Made by a program: the position numbers and the translations under genes
Notes under the pieces: model-generated
Seen by the model: only the letters and a program-made list of their open reading frames with translations
What the model was told of the DNA's origin: nothing
The model's database searches: none
NCBI RefSeq assembly: GCF_001941865.1
Contig: NZ_CP016162.1
Span: forward strand, 3,099,501 to 3,163,500
DNA length: 64,000 nt
Source: Pseudomonas alcaliphila JAB1
Lineage (GTDB): Bacteria; Pseudomonadota; Gammaproteobacteria; Pseudomonadales; Pseudomonadaceae
Reading direction: 5' to 3'
In this document: piece by piece, positions 34,603 to 50,681 of the stretch
Layout of the letters: the number at the start of each line of letters is the position of its first letter
Numbering within the stretch: position 1 is the first letter of the stretch

Positions 34603-35489
34603 GCCTGTTGCTCCAGCAGTTGCAGCCCGACCCAGTGGCGGGCGAATTGATAGGCGCAGCGGCCATTGCGGTTACCGCGACCCAGCGCCCAGCGAATGGC
34701 GGCCTTCTCCAGCGCCTCGTCCCAGCTCCAGTTGAGCCCGACCTGACGCGCCTGCACCTCTACCCAGTGACGCACGACGAGCAGGAAGTGATCCTGGCTG
34801 AAGGGATAGAACGACAGCCACAGGCCAAAACGGTCGGACAACGCGATCTTGTCCTCCACCGCCTCGTTAGGGTGCAGCTCGCCGTCGACCCGCTTCCAGT
34901 TCTCGTTATCACTCTGATGCTCGGGCACCAGATGGCGGCGGTTGGAGGTGGCGTACAGCAGCACATTATCCGGCGCCTGCTCCAACGAGCCGTCGAGCAC
35001 GCTCTTGAGTACCCGGTAGTCGCCCTCGCCCGCTTCGAACGACAGGTCGTCGCAGAACATCACGAAGCGTTGCGGCAAGCCGGCCAGCAGCTCGACCACG
35101 CGCGGCAGGTCGGCCAGATGATCGCGCTCGATCTCGATCAAGCGCAGGCCGGCCTTGGCGTGCTCGGCGAGCAGGGCACGCACCAGCGACGACTTGCCAG
35201 TGCCACGCGCGCCCCAGAGCAAGGCATGGTTGGCCGGCATGCCGCTGACGAACTGACGGGTGTTACGCGCCAGTTGCTCGCGCTGGGCGTCCACACCCAG
35301 CAGGTCACTCAGCGACAGGTCGAGGCTGACATCCAGTGGCAGCAGGTAGCCGCTGCGACCATCACGCACCCAGCGCGCCGCCACGCACTTGCTCCAGTCC
35401 ACCTCCGGACGCAGTGCAGGCAGCAGGGGTTCGATGCGCTCCAGCACCTGCTCGGCGCGGGCAAGAAAATCCAGTAACCGGGAATCCAC
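34599..35489 (-). CDS. DUF815 family AAA-type ATP-binding protein
   Basis: A 296-residue P-loop protein. Walker A is GARGTGKSS in the middle of the chain and Walker B is in RFVMFCDDLSFE; LYATSNRRHLVPEH follows as sensor 1. This is the DUF815 group, with no defined role. The start is the GTG at 35489, with AAAGGAG upstream. It is co-transcribed with msrC and divergent from sagS, whose ATG lies 110 bp away. Confidence 0.85.
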   Translation of the reverse strand: MDSRLLDFLARAEQVLERIEPLLPALRPEVDWSKCVAARWVRDGRSGYLLPLDVSLDLSLSDLLGVDAQREQLARNTRQFVSGMPANHALLWGARGTGKSSLVRALLAEHAKAGLRLIEIERDHLADLPRVVELLAGLPQRFVMFCDDLSFEAGEGDYRVLKSVLDGSLEQAPDNVLLYATSNRRHLVPEHQSDNENWKRVDGELHPNEAVEDKIALSDRFGLWLSFYPFSQDHFLLVVRHWVEVQARQVGLNWSWDEALEKAAIRWALGRGNRNGRCAYQFARHWVGLQLLEQQA

Positions 35490-35599
35490 GATCTACTACT
35501 CCTTTTGCGCAGAGCCGCACGTTGCAGGCTCTGCCGGTACAGGGTCGCTATCAGCTATGCTTGGCAGGCGCCCAAGGATCAGAGACCACGCACGCCTTT

Positions 35600-37910
<2,311 letters not shown>

Positions 37911-37921
<11 letters not shown>

Positions 37922-38369
37922 GCCTAGCCAGTAGCCGATCCAGGCTGCGCCGCAGCCCTTCCATTTCCAGCAGATCCTGATCACCGAACTGGCAGAGCAA
38001 CTGCGCCTTGAGCGGCAGGACCTGCGCCTGCAGCGCCCTGCCAGCCTCGCTCAGGGCCAGATGCACCTCGCGTTCATCCGTCTGCGCGCGACGACGCTGC
38101 ACCAGGTCCATCTGCTCCAGACGCTTGAGCAGCGGCGTCAGGGTGCCAGAATCCAGCTGTAGGCGTTGCCCGAGCGCCTTGAGCGTCGGCTGCTCGGGCG
38201 CCCGCTCCTGCCATTCCCACAGCACCAGCATCGCCAGGTACTGCGGGTAGGTCAGACCGAGGGCATCGAGCATCGGCTTGTAGGCGCGGATCACCGCACG
38301 CGAGGCGGCGTAAAGCTTGAAGCACAGCTGGTTGTCCAGCTGCAGCCCGGCGGTGTCGAAAGCACTCAT
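37911..38369 (-). CDS. ospR: MarR-family redox regulator OspR
   Basis: A 152-residue MarR regulator. The N-terminal cysteine C16 in LDNQLCFKLY is the peroxide-sensing residue of the OhrR/OspR type, and C126 lies 110 residues later, the same spacing as C24 and C134 of P. aeruginosa OspR as I recall. The helix-turn-helix spans about residues 60-100. The start overlaps the gpx stop by ATGA, so it is co-transcribed with its likely target. A near-perfect palindrome at 38899-38922 upstream of gpx is a good operator candidate. Confidence 0.88.
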
Positions 38370-38851
38370 TTCAGCAGGGCTTCGATCTCGCTGCTCAGTT
38401 CTTCGGGCTTGGTGGTCGGGGCGAAGCGCTTGACCACCTTGCCGTCCTCGCCAATCAGAAACTTGGTGAAGTTCCACTTGATGCCCTGGCTGCCCAGCAG
38501 GCCCGGCGCGCGCTTCTTCAACTGCACGAACAGCGGGTGAGCATCGCTGCCATTGACGTCGACCTTCTTGAACAGTGGGAAGCTGACGCCGAAGTTCAGC
38601 TCGCAGAACTCGGAGATCGCGCCCTCGTCACCCGGCTCCTGCTTGCCGAACTGATTGCAGGGGAAACCGAGCACTACCAGCCCTTTGTCCTTGTATTGCT
38701 GCCAGACGCTTTCCAGCCCTTTGTACTGCGGGGTGAAGCCACATTTACTGGCCGTGTTGACCACCAGCACAGCCTTGCCGCCGAAGTCGGCCAGGGTCTT
38801 CTGCTCGCCCTTGATGGTGGTGACCGGAATATCGAAAAGTGCGTTGCTCAT
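38366..38851 (-). CDS. Glutathione peroxidase (thiol peroxidase type)
   Basis: A 161-residue peroxidase with thioredoxin fold. Peroxidatic C37 is in NTASKCGFTPQY; the supporting GFPCNQFGKQEP and KWNFTKF blocks provide the Gln, Asn and Trp of the catalytic tetrad. It detoxifies hydrogen or organic peroxides with thioredoxin or glutathione. First gene of the gpx-ospR operon and probably repressed by OspR. Matches PA2826 by position as I remember. Confidence 0.93.
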   Translation of the reverse strand: MSNALFDIPVTTIKGEQKTLADFGGKAVLVVNTASKCGFTPQYKGLESVWQQYKDKGLVVLGFPCNQFGKQEPGDEGAISEFCELNFGVSFPLFKKVDVNGSDAHPLFVQLKKRAPGLLGSQGIKWNFTKFLIGEDGKVVKRFAPTTKPEELSSEIEALLK

Positions 38852-38898
38852 GGGGAATCGCCCTGAATGGGTTTGAAGTGACGAACAAAGTAGCGAGC

Positions 38899-38922
38899 AA
38901 TTAAATTGCATGCAATTCAATT
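38899..38922. promoter_or_regulatory. Candidate OspR operator upstream of gpx
   Basis: A 24-bp A/T-rich palindrome with a perfect AATTGCATGCAATT core; 22 of 24 positions are symmetric. It lies 48 bp upstream of the gpx ATG, where a repressor would block transcription. Its size and composition fit MarR/OhrR-type operators. Confidence 0.6.
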
Positions 38923-38956
38923 AAGGCAACATAAGGCATGCGAATACACGCTATCT

Positions 38957-39147
38957 CGGGTGGGTTAGCGACGTCGAATGCAGGGCGTCCAAACGCAGAT
39001 GAACCCAGCGCGCTCGGATGGCCGCCCCACGTAACCCACCGGGCGATGGATCGCGTTGCACCGATGGTGGGTTATCGCGGGGCGGCCATCCGCCGCACCG
39101 GGCTTAGCAAACTGTTCTACAAGCGTGACAGGCGGCTAACCCACCCT
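38957..39147. repeat. Intergenic inverted repeat (GTGGGTTAGC family)
   Basis: GTGGGTTAGC near 38960 pairs with GCTAACCCAC at 39135-39144, and further partial copies of GGTGGGTTA lie between. The distal arm overlaps the pdxB stop codon. REP-like. Confidence 0.5.
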
Positions 39148-40276
39148 ACGAAACGGTGGCGCCCAGGGCTCGTACCAGAGCGGCCAGCGGCGCTGAATCG
39201 CCCTGAATACGTACGCGTAAGCCATCGATTTCGCGGCGCATGGGGTAGTGCTTGCGCAGGCGGTCGAAGCCGGCGCGACGGGTATCGGCATCGCCAACCA
39301 GGCTGCGGCGAAAGTCGGCATCATCGCGGCGCGGGTCGTACACCGCGCGGCAGATGCTGGCCAGGGCCCAGGCAGGATCGGCGCTGCCGTCGATGCTCAG
39401 CTCACTCAACCAGGGCGCCGGCAACAGATCGGCCAGACTCACCTGCTCGGCCACGCCCAACGCGCGGCAGCAGGCCTGGTAGATCTGCGCTGTGCCGCGC
39501 AGCTTGCCGTCCAGGCTGTAGCCGGCAATGTGCGGCGTCGCCAGTTGGCACAGGGCGGCCAATTCGACATCGGCCTGCGGCTCGCCTTCCCAGACATCCA
39601 GCACGGCCTTCAGATCAGGCCGCTGTGGCAGCAGGCTGCGCAGCGCGGCGTTGTCCACCACGGCACCGCGACTGGCATTGATCAACCAGGTGCCAGGCTT
39701 GAGCGCAGCCAGACGCGCCGCATCGAACAGGTGACGGGTCGATGCGTCCAGCGGTGTGTGCAGGCTGATCACATCGCATTCGCCGATGATCTGCTCCAGG
39801 TTGACGAAGTCGCCACCCTCGGCGGCCTGGCGCGGCGGATCGCACACCCGTACCTGCCAGCCGAGACCACGCAGCAGATTGACCAGGCGCCCACCGACCT
39901 GCCCCGCACCAACCACGCCATAGACGCGAGCAGCCGGGTCAACGCCCTCACGCTCGGCCAGGGTCAGCACGCTGCCCAGCACGTAATCCACCACGCCACG
40001 GGCATTGCAACCCGGTGCGCTGCTCCAGGCGATGCCGGCTGCGGCGAAGTAATCGAGATCCAGATGGTCGGTGCCGATGGTGCAGGTGCCGACAAAACGC
40101 ACCCGGCTGCCTTCGAGCAAGGCGCGGTTCACCTGGGTCACCGAGCGCACCAGCAACAGGTCGGCATCACGCACATCGGCCGCCGTGATGGCGCGCCCTG
40201 GCAAGCGGCGGATGCTGCCGAACGCAGCGAAGAACTCATCGAGCAGGGGAATGTTTTCGTCGGCGACTATGTGCAT
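39146..40276 (-). CDS. pdxB: Erythronate-4-phosphate dehydrogenase
   Basis: A 376-residue D-2-hydroxyacid dehydrogenase of the PdxB type, the second step of DXP-independent pyridoxal phosphate synthesis. [16 protein letters not shown] is the family start. The NAD site is [13 protein letters not shown], and [11 protein letters not shown] and [15 protein letters not shown] carry the catalytic residues. The PdxB-specific C-terminal domain is present. The ATG at 40276 is preceded by GGAG. It is divergent from the MATE gene. Confidence 0.95.
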   Translation of the reverse strand: MHIVADENIPLLDEFFAAFGSIRRLPGRAITAADVRDADLLLVRSVTQVNRALLEGSRVRFVGTCTIGTDHLDLDYFAAAGIAWSSAPGCNARGVVDYVLGSVLTLAEREGVDPAARVYGVVGAGQVGGRLVNLLRGLGWQVRVCDPPRQAAEGGDFVNLEQIIGECDVISLHTPLDASTRHLFDAARLAALKPGTWLINASRGAVVDNAALRSLLPQRPDLKAVLDVWEGEPQADVELAALCQLATPHIAGYSLDGKLRGTAQIYQACCRALGVAEQVSLADLLPAPWLSELSIDGSADPAWALASICRAVYDPRRDDADFRRSLVGDADTRRAGFDRLRKHYPMRREIDGLRVRIQGDSAPLAALVRALGATVS

Positions 40277-40426
40277 GACAGGCTCCATCGGGCAGGCCGC
40301 CATTCTAAGTCAGCCGACACCTCAGCGTCGCCCCACAGGCCGCCAGACAGAGGGGCAGATCGTCCTTTCCTGACCGACACGTCAAAGCGTAGACTACGCG
40401 GTTTCCTGCTATCCCGAAGAATCGAA

Positions 40427-41800
40427 ATGTCCACCGACACCCGCCTTGGCCGCGTGCGCACGGAACTGCGCAGCCTGCTCATCCTGGCCACGCCGATCAT
40501 CATCGCCCAGTTGGCGCACACCGCCATGGGCTTCGTCGATACGCTGATGGCCGGGCGCGTCAGCCCGCAGGACCTGGCCGCCGTGGCGCTGGGCAACTCG
40601 ATCTGGGTGCCGGTGTTCCTGCTGATGACCGGCATCCTGCTGGCCACCACACCCAAGGTGGCGCAGCGCTTCGGCGCTGGCGAAGAGGCCGACATCGGCC
40701 CGCTGGTGCGTCAGGCGCTCTGGCTGGCACTGGCCGTAGGCGGTAGCGCGGCGGCGCTGCTGTGGAACGCCGAATTCATCCTGCGCACCATGAACGTCGA
40801 CCCGGCGCTGATCACTCCGGCCATGGGCTACCTGCGCGCCGTGGCCTGCGGCTTCCCGGCGGTGGCGCTGTATCACGTGCTGCGCTGCTTCAGCGATGGC
40901 CTCGGCCACACCCGCCCGGCCATGGTGCTGGGCATCATCGGCCTGCTGCTGAACATTCCTGCCAACTACATCTTCATCTACGGCAAGTTCGGCCTGCCGG
41001 CCATGGGTGGCGTTGGCTGCGGCTGGGCAACGGCGCTGGTGATGAGCTTCATGCTGATCGGCATGCTGGTCTGGGTGAAGTGGGCGCCCTACTACCGCAG
41101 CAGCGCGCTGTTTACCCATTTCGAATGGCCACAATGGACGGTGATCAAACGCCTGTTGAGCATTGGCGTCCCGATCGGCATCGCGGTGTTCGCCGAATCG
41201 AGCATCTTCGCGGTGATCGCCCTGCTCATCGGCGGCCTCGGCGCCACTGTGGTCGCCGGGCACCAGATCGCGCTCAACTTCAGCTCCATGGTGTTCATGA
41301 TTCCCTACTCGCTGGCCATGGCCGCCACCGTGCGCGTCGGCCAGGCGCTGGGCCGTGGCCAGCCGCGCGAGGCGCGCTTCGCCGCCGGGGTAAGCATGGC
41401 GGCGGCGCTGGGCTACGCCTGCGTATCGGCCAGCCTGATGTTCCTGCTGCGCGAACAGATCGCGCAGATCTACACCCCGGACAAGACGGTGATCGCGGTG
41501 GCGGCAACGCTGATCGTCTATTCGGCGCTGTTCCAGTTCTCCGATGCCATCCAGGTGACCGCCGCCGGCGCGCTGCGTGGCTACCAGGACACGCGCATCA
41601 CCATGTTGCTGACGCTGTTCGCCTATTGGGGCATCGGCCTGCCGGTGGGTTATGCGCTGGGGCTGTCCGACCTGTTCGGCGAACCCAGCGGCCCCAGTGG
41701 CCTGTGGCAGGGGCTGGTGGTCGGGCTGACCTGCGCTGCCGCGATGCTCACCGTGCGCCTGGCGCGCAGCGCGCGCAAGCGCATCCGCCGGGCCGCCTGA
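40427..41800 (+). CDS. MATE multidrug efflux transporter (NorM/PmpM-like)
   Basis: A 457-residue, 12-helix MATE protein. LATPIIIAQLAHTAMGFVDT at residues 21-40 is the conserved first helix, and MPANYIF-like NIPANYIFIYGKFG and AGHQIALNFSSMVFMIP are typical of the NorM branch. It probably exports cationic drugs using a proton or sodium gradient. The start is the ATG at 40427; the long upstream frame is antisense to pdxB. Closest named homologue by memory is P. aeruginosa PmpM. Confidence 0.9.
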   Translation: MSTDTRLGRVRTELRSLLILATPIIIAQLAHTAMGFVDTLMAGRVSPQDLAAVALGNSIWVPVFLLMTGILLATTPKVAQRFGAGEEADIGPLVRQALWLALAVGGSAAALLWNAEFILRTMNVDPALITPAMGYLRAVACGFPAVALYHVLRCFSDGLGHTRPAMVLGIIGLLLNIPANYIFIYGKFGLPAMGGVGCGWATALVMSFMLIGMLVWVKWAPYYRSSALFTHFEWPQWTVIKRLLSIGVPIGIAVFAESSIFAVIALLIGGLGATVVAGHQIALNFSSMVFMIPYSLAMAATVRVGQALGRGQPREARFAAGVSMAAALGYACVSASLMFLLREQIAQIYTPDKTVIAVAATLIVYSALFQFSDAIQVTAAGALRGYQDTRITMLLTLFAYWGIGLPVGYALGLSDLFGEPSGPSGLWQGLVVGLTCAAAMLTVRLARSARKRIRRAA

Positions 41801-41839
41801 GTCATTGGATAGGCAGGAAATCAGCTCTAGACTGAGCGC

Positions 41840-42898
41840 ATGATTCGACCTGCCCTGCTCCTCTGCTTCTTCGCACTCGTCGGCTGCGGCCCGGCCAACG
41901 ATGGCCTGGCCCTGCAGAGCGATTACCTCGAACGCCTGCAGCGCTCGCTCGATGCACCGAACGTCAGCTCGCTCGATAAGCGCAGCATCAGTCAGTACCG
42001 CCTGCCAGCCCGGCGCGAGCGGTTTTCGGATATCCCCGAACTGCGCATCGGCCTGCTCGATCTGGTCATCGACGCGCGGCGCTGTCCGCACCTGCAGCAA
42101 CTGATCAGCCAGCGCAACAGCAGCCTGGGCAAACAGTTGATGCCCAGCCAGCGCCTGGGCTACGAAGGCGACCTGCTGCGCGCCATCGACGACTGCCTGC
42201 CGCATCTGCAGGAAGGCTCCAGCCTCAAGGCTACGCTGCAGCGCCTGGCCAGCGACAAGCGCCAGCAACTGCCTGCAGTATTCTGGAATGCGCTGAACGG
42301 CAGCCCGGAGTTCGAGAACTACCTGCGTTTCGCCGACCAAGCCTTGCCGGTGGACACGCTGGAAGACAGCGCCGCGCTGGACGCATTGCAGCGGCTGGCC
42401 AGCGTCGGCGCCGGCCTGCCTGCACAGCTGCCGCCGAGTGCCGATCAACTGGAACCGCTGTTCTTCGCCCTCTATGCCAGCGAACAGGGCAGCCAGCTGA
42501 TCACCAGCCTGGCCAGCCTGCACCACACCCTCGACGCTGGCAGCGAACTGCTGGAGCAACGCCAGCACAATCGCCCGCTCTGCCCGGTGGGCCAGGCGAC
42601 GCCACGCGGGCGCATCCTGCAGAACATCTTCATCAAGTTCTACGCTGGCAGCCTGCAACCCTACCTGGCACAGGTCGACCAACGCGGCCAGCAGTGGCAG
42701 GCGGCGCTGCTGCAATTGCAGCGCATCGACGGTATTCCCACCGCCACCCGCGAGCACCTGCAGAGACTGGCCGGCGAGCAGGATTCGTTATGGCAGGATT
42801 TCCGCGTAGCCACGGCGCGTCACGTCAAGGCCTGGCAGACGCTACTGAACAGCTGCGGCCTGGCACCGGGACAGGCGGGATGGAACAGCGAAAGCTAG
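41840..42898 (+). CDS. DUF3080 family lipoprotein
   Basis: A 352-residue secreted protein with a lipoprotein signal peptide: LLLCFFALVGCG, with the lipidated cysteine at residue 16. The rest is helical, without enzyme motifs, and matches the DUF3080 pattern of pseudomonads. Function is unknown. It begins 40 bp after the MATE gene, so co-transcription is possible. Confidence 0.8.
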   Translation: MIRPALLLCFFALVGCGPANDGLALQSDYLERLQRSLDAPNVSSLDKRSISQYRLPARRERFSDIPELRIGLLDLVIDARRCPHLQQLISQRNSSLGKQLMPSQRLGYEGDLLRAIDDCLPHLQEGSSLKATLQRLASDKRQQLPAVFWNALNGSPEFENYLRFADQALPVDTLEDSAALDALQRLASVGAGLPAQLPPSADQLEPLFFALYASEQGSQLITSLASLHHTLDAGSELLEQRQHNRPLCPVGQATPRGRILQNIFIKFYAGSLQPYLAQVDQRGQQWQAALLQLQRIDGIPTATREHLQRLAGEQDSLWQDFRVATARHVKAWQTLLNSCGLAPGQAGWNSES

Positions 42899-42902
42899 CA
42901 AA

Positions 42903-42973
42903 CCGTAGGGCGGGTGCAACCCGCCATCGCGACCAACAACATCCGCTATTTGGCGGGTTGCACCCGCCCTACG
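42903..42973. repeat. Long GTAGGGCGGGTGCAACCC hairpin
   Basis: Two 21-bp arms (42904-42924 and about 42953-42973) are near-perfect complements around a short spacer. It directly follows the DUF3080 stop and may terminate that transcript. A related GTAGGGCGGAC half-site starts at 43012. Confidence 0.65.
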
Positions 42974-42983
42974 AGATAACTGT

Positions 42984-43008
42984 CTAATCGGCCTTCTTGC
43001 GAATCCAG
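42984..43008 (-). repeat. Duplicate of the last codons of tusA
   Basis: 25 bases repeat the tusA 3' end (43082-43106) with one mismatch, including its last seven codons (WIRKKAD) and the stop. 73 bp of repeat-like DNA separate them. This is a small direct duplication, not a gene. Confidence 0.8.
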
Positions 43009-43081
43009 AGCCGTAGGGCGGACTCAGGAGCCCAAGCGAACAGTCCGCCAGAATATCTGGCACACCGCATACAGCCGGCAG

Positions 43082-43333
43082 CTAGTCGGCCTTCTTGCGA
43101 ATCCAGTACAGGTAGGTGCCGTCTTCTTCGGCCTGGCCGAGCAGCTCGTGGCCAAGAAACACGCAGAACTTGGGAATATCACGCCGGGTCGATGGATCGG
43201 TAGCGATCACCTTGAGCAGGCCGCCCGGCGACAGGTCGCGCACCTTGTTGTGCAGCATCATCACCGGCTCAGGGCAATTCAGGCCGCTGGCGTCGAGCAG
43301 GTCATCGTGATTGAGGGTCAGGGCTTCGGACAT
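43082..43333 (-). CDS. tusA: Sulfurtransferase TusA
   Basis: An 83-residue TusA-family protein that passes persulfide sulfur during tRNA 2-thiouridine formation and other sulfur transfers. The active cysteine C20 is in [15 protein letters not shown]. The ATG at 43333 follows GGAG. It lies beside rlmM and acnA as in PAO1 (PA1562 to PA1564 by memory). Confidence 0.93.
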   Translation of the reverse strand: MSEALTLNHDDLLDASGLNCPEPVMMLHNKVRDLSPGGLLKVIATDPSTRRDIPKFCVFLGHELLGQAEEDGTYLYWIRKKAD

Positions 43334-43422
43334 AGGGGGCTCCACAAACAGGCGCGCATTGTCGCGCAAAGCTGACCTTCAGGTCACCTGCGCGCACAAT
43401 CCTGAGACCTACACGCAGATCA

Positions 43423-44478
43423 TCACTTGCCATGCCGACGCAGATGACAGGTCACTTCTTCACGGTCGTGATAGAGCTGCTTGCAACCGATACTGACCTT
43501 CAGGCCCCGCTCCGCCAGCCCCGATTCGATGCGATCGAGCAGGCGCCGCACTTCGGCGTAGCGCTGCTTCATCGGCAGCTTGAGGTTGACCACCGCCTCG
43601 CGGCACAACCCCTCGCCCAGCCAGGTCTCGATCATCGCCGCCGTGCGTGCCGGTTTCTCGACGATATCGCAGACCATCCAGTGCACCGGATGCCGCGGGC
43701 GGAAGGTGAAACCATCGGCGCGCTGGTGCACGACGAACCCCGAGTACATCAGGCTTTCGGCCATCGGCCCGTTGTCCACGGCGGTAACGCGGATTTCCCG
43801 ATTGACCAACTGCCAGGTCCAGCCGCCTGGTGCTGCACCCAGGTCAACCGCGGTCATCCCCGGCGCCAGGCGCTGATCCCACTGCTCGCGCGGAATGAAA
43901 TGGTGCCAGGCCTCCTCCAGCTTGAGCGTGGAGCGGCTCGGCGCCTCGCGCGGAAACTTCAGACGTGGAATGCCCATCGGCCACATCGCCTGGTTGTCCG
44001 CCTCGGCAATGCCGGCGAACACCTCGCGGCCGCTCTTGAAGGTCAGCAGCAGGCGCGGCTTCTTCGCGTCGTCCACCAGCTTGCCGGCCTTGAGCAAGGC
44101 CTTGCGCAGCGGCGCCTCGAACTTCTTGCAGAAGGTCGAGAGCTCCTTGCCGTCATTGGTATCCACCACTTCCAGCCACAGGCTGCCGCACACCGGATAA
44201 TCAGCCAGCGCCTCCAGCAACACGCTGATACGGTCGCTTTCCGGCAGGCTCACGTAGGCCCCGCGTGCCCATTGCCGTGGGAAGATCAACTGGTTGAAAC
44301 GCACGCTGCGCATCAGCCGTTCGCAATCGGCCGCCTCGCTGCAGACGAACTCGGCGCACGCGCTGCTGGGCTTGGTCTTGGAGTAGCCCGGTACATCCAG
44401 GCGTGCGGCGAGGTCGGTGATCTCGGCGCAAACCTCCCCTTCGAAACCGGGGCGGCAATGCAGAAACAGGGTATTCAT
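43423..44478 (-). CDS. rlmM: 23S rRNA (cytidine-2'-O)-methyltransferase RlmM
   Basis: A 351-residue SAM-dependent RNA methyltransferase that 2'-O-methylates C2498 of 23S rRNA. An N-terminal THUMP-like domain precedes the Rossmann core with VDLGAAPGGWTWQL. K-D-K-E type residues are in KLEEAWHHF, DIVEKPARTA, VVNLKLPMK and HDREEVT. The ATG at 44478 has GGAG upstream. Confidence 0.95.
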   Translation of the reverse strand: MNTLFLHCRPGFEGEVCAEITDLAARLDVPGYSKTKPSSACAEFVCSEAADCERLMRSVRFNQLIFPRQWARGAYVSLPESDRISVLLEALADYPVCGSLWLEVVDTNDGKELSTFCKKFEAPLRKALLKAGKLVDDAKKPRLLLTFKSGREVFAGIAEADNQAMWPMGIPRLKFPREAPSRSTLKLEEAWHHFIPREQWDQRLAPGMTAVDLGAAPGGWTWQLVNREIRVTAVDNGPMAESLMYSGFVVHQRADGFTFRPRHPVHWMVCDIVEKPARTAAMIETWLGEGLCREAVVNLKLPMKQRYAEVRRLLDRIESGLAERGLKVSIGCKQLYHDREEVTCHLRRHGK

Positions 44479-44734
44479 CAAAGGGTCTCCTTGGGGTGCG
44501 CATGATACCCGAGAGCGGAACCCCGAGCCGCTAAACCTGTCCAGCTACATATGCGCTGCCCACAGATAGGGAGCCGCCAGCCATCGCGTTTCGATGAGGC
44601 CCGGCCCCCCAGAACAGGTAGCGCATAGCAACCGATAAAGGATATGCGCTAGCCAGACTGCTCAAGCCGAACTAGCTTGAAGGTCTGCCGCCATCAGATA
44701 CAGCCCGTACCGTGCGGGCCCAAGGAGATGTGCA

Positions 44735-47476
<2,742 letters not shown>

Positions 47477-47483
47477 TGCACCT

Positions 47484-47508
47484 GCCCTGCCGCGCCATGC
47501 GGCAGGGC
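47484..47508 (+). terminator. Hairpin after acnA
   Basis: Perfect 10-bp arms GCCCTGCCGC and GCGGCAGGGC with a 5-nt loop start 8 bp after the acnA stop. The following CTCCTT is only partly T-rich. Confidence 0.6.
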
Positions 47509-47655
47509 CTCCTTATCCGTCGGGCCAGGATGGCCAATGTCTCGACAAAAATGTGACGCCATTTAAAAAGCGATTAAACTCGCCAAAATGGATTCAGCCC
47601 TCAACTTTGCCGCTCGCCGGCCGATAACAGGGCATTACAACGACGGATACCTGCC

Positions 47656-49221
47656 ATGCGTAACAACCAGCCGGTCACTCAGCGTGAGCGCACCTTTCCT
47701 GCGCAACAACGCCTGATATCCACCACCGATCTCAAAGGACAAATCAGCTACTGCAACGACGCCTTCGTCGACATCAGCGGCTTCACGCGCGAAGAACTGC
47801 TGCGCGCGCCACACAACATCGTGCGCCACCCGGACGTTCCATCGGCCGTGTTCGAGCATATGTGGACGACCCTGAAGAAGGGCCGCCCGTGGATGGGCAT
47901 CGTCAAGAACCGCTGCAAGAACGGTGACCATTACTGGGTCAACGCCTACGTCACGCCCGTGACCGAAAACAACCAGGTCGTCGGCTACGAATCCGTCCGC
48001 GTCAAACCGACCGCCGAGCAAGTCCGCCGCGCCGAAACGCTGTACGCCCGCATCAACGCCGGCAAGTCGGCCGTTCCGGCCAGCAATCAGTGGTTGCCCA
48101 TCGTCCAGGCGTGGATGCCCTTCATCCTGGTCAGCCAGATCGGTTTCATGATCGGCCACTGGATGGGCAGCAACTGGGGCTTCATCCTCGCTGCCATGCT
48201 CTCCGTGCCGCTGGGTCTGGCTGGCATCGCCTGGCAGACGCGCGGCGTCAAACGCCTGCTGAAACTGGCCGAGCAAACCACCTCCGACCCGCTGATCGCA
48301 CAGATGTACACCGACAGCCGCGGCGCCGAAGCACGCCTGGAAATGGCCATGCTCAGCCAGGAAGCGCGCCTGAAAACCTGCCTCACCCGCCTGCAGGACA
48401 CCGCCGAACAACTGACCCTGCAAGCGCGTGAAGCCGACAAGCTGGCGCACAACAGCTCGGCCGGCCTCGAGCGCCAGCGCAGCGAGACCGAGCAGGTCGC
48501 CACCGCCGTCAACGAAATGGCCGCCACCACCCTGGAAGTCGCCAGCAACGTCGCCCGCGCCGCCATCGCCACCCAGGAAGCCAACCGCCTGACCAGCGAA
48601 GGTCGCACCATCGCCGCGGAAACCCGCGAAGCTATCCAGCGCCTGTCGCAATCGGTAGGCGATACCGGCGAAACCGTGACCCGCCTGGCCCAGGACAGCA
48701 GCGAAATCGGCGGCGTGGTCGACGTGATCAAAGGCATCGCCGACCAGACCAACCTGCTCGCCCTCAACGCCGCCATCGAAGCTGCTCGCGCCGGCGAGAT
48801 GGGCCGCGGCTTCGCTGTGGTGGCTGACGAGGTGCGCTCGCTGGCGCAGCGCACCGCTGAATCCACCGAACAGATCCACGCCCTGATCGCCAAACTGCAG
48901 CGCACTGCCGAAGAGGCCGTGCTGACCATGGAAATCGGCCGCAAGCAGGCCGACGAAGGTGTCGAGCGCGTGCTGCAGGCCGATCAGGCGCTGTCCGGCA
49001 TCAGCGACTCGGTGGCCAATATCGCCGACATGGCCAACCAGATCGCCGCGGCGGCGGAAGAGCAAAGCGCCGTCGCCGACGAGATCAACCAGAACATCAC
49101 CACCATCGCCCAACTGGCCGACCAGACCGCCGGCGAAGCCAACGATACCGCCAAACTCAGCGAAGCCCTGACCAACACCGCACAGGGCCAATACGCCCTG
49201 GTCGAACGCTTCAACCGCTGA
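47656..49221 (+). CDS. aer: Aerotaxis receptor Aer
   Basis: A 521-residue energy taxis receptor. A PAS domain (about residues 20-120) with [18 protein letters not shown] and [10 protein letters not shown] is the FAD-binding fold of Aer. One hydrophobic hairpin (about 150-190) anchors it, and the cytoplasmic half is a methyl-accepting signalling domain with the invariant tip [19 protein letters not shown]. It senses oxygen or redox state and steers swimming. The gene follows acnA as in P. aeruginosa (PA1561). An IS3-type element has inserted just after its terminator. Confidence 0.93.
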   Translation: MRNNQPVTQRERTFPAQQRLISTTDLKGQISYCNDAFVDISGFTREELLRAPHNIVRHPDVPSAVFEHMWTTLKKGRPWMGIVKNRCKNGDHYWVNAYVTPVTENNQVVGYESVRVKPTAEQVRRAETLYARINAGKSAVPASNQWLPIVQAWMPFILVSQIGFMIGHWMGSNWGFILAAMLSVPLGLAGIAWQTRGVKRLLKLAEQTTSDPLIAQMYTDSRGAEARLEMAMLSQEARLKTCLTRLQDTAEQLTLQAREADKLAHNSSAGLERQRSETEQVATAVNEMAATTLEVASNVARAAIATQEANRLTSEGRTIAAETREAIQRLSQSVGDTGETVTRLAQDSSEIGGVVDVIKGIADQTNLLALNAAIEAARAGEMGRGFAVVADEVRSLAQRTAESTEQIHALIAKLQRTAEEAVLTMEIGRKQADEGVERVLQADQALSGISDSVANIADMANQIAAAAEEQSAVADEINQNITTIAQLADQTAGEANDTAKLSEALTNTAQGQYALVERFNR

Positions 49222-49228
49222 AACAAAA

Positions 49229-49252
49229 GGCGCAGCGGCTCACCGCTGCGCC
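49229..49252 (+). terminator. Hairpin after aer
   Basis: Perfect 10-bp arms GGCGCAGCGG and CCGCTGCGCC around a 4-nt loop, eight bases past the aer stop. No T run follows. Confidence 0.5.
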
Positions 49253-49332
49253 TCCTATCCTCCCTGTTGTGGCTCAATGATTCTGGACACCCCGATAGGG
49301 CGTTAAGCTTCGCCCAGCCATGAGGTGTTTGC

Positions 49333-50474
<1,142 letters not shown>

Positions 50475-50522
50475 ACCTAAACCAGTGTCCAGTTTTTGTT
50501 GACCACAACACCCCGCCCAGCT

Positions 50523-50548
50523 TTTGTAGGAGCGAGCTTGCTCGCGAT
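50523..50548. repeat. REP half-site
   Basis: TGTAGGAGCGAGCTTGCTCGCG, a self-complementary REP unit of the TGTAGGAGCG family, lies directly beside the insertion sequence. Confidence 0.6.
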
Positions 50549-50681
50549 CTCCCTACGCCCTTCCCAACCATCCCCGCTTTCGCGTAATTGCCACTTGCCA
50601 GCAGTTATCCGACATGGTGTACAACCTCCCAAACACCCCATCGCCTCGCTACCTCCCGCGAGCTAGAGAAGGATCTTGAAA

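Noticed and set aside
40409..42757. 782-codon minus-strand frame
   Set aside because: Antisense to the MATE and DUF3080 genes, which carry clear family motifs.
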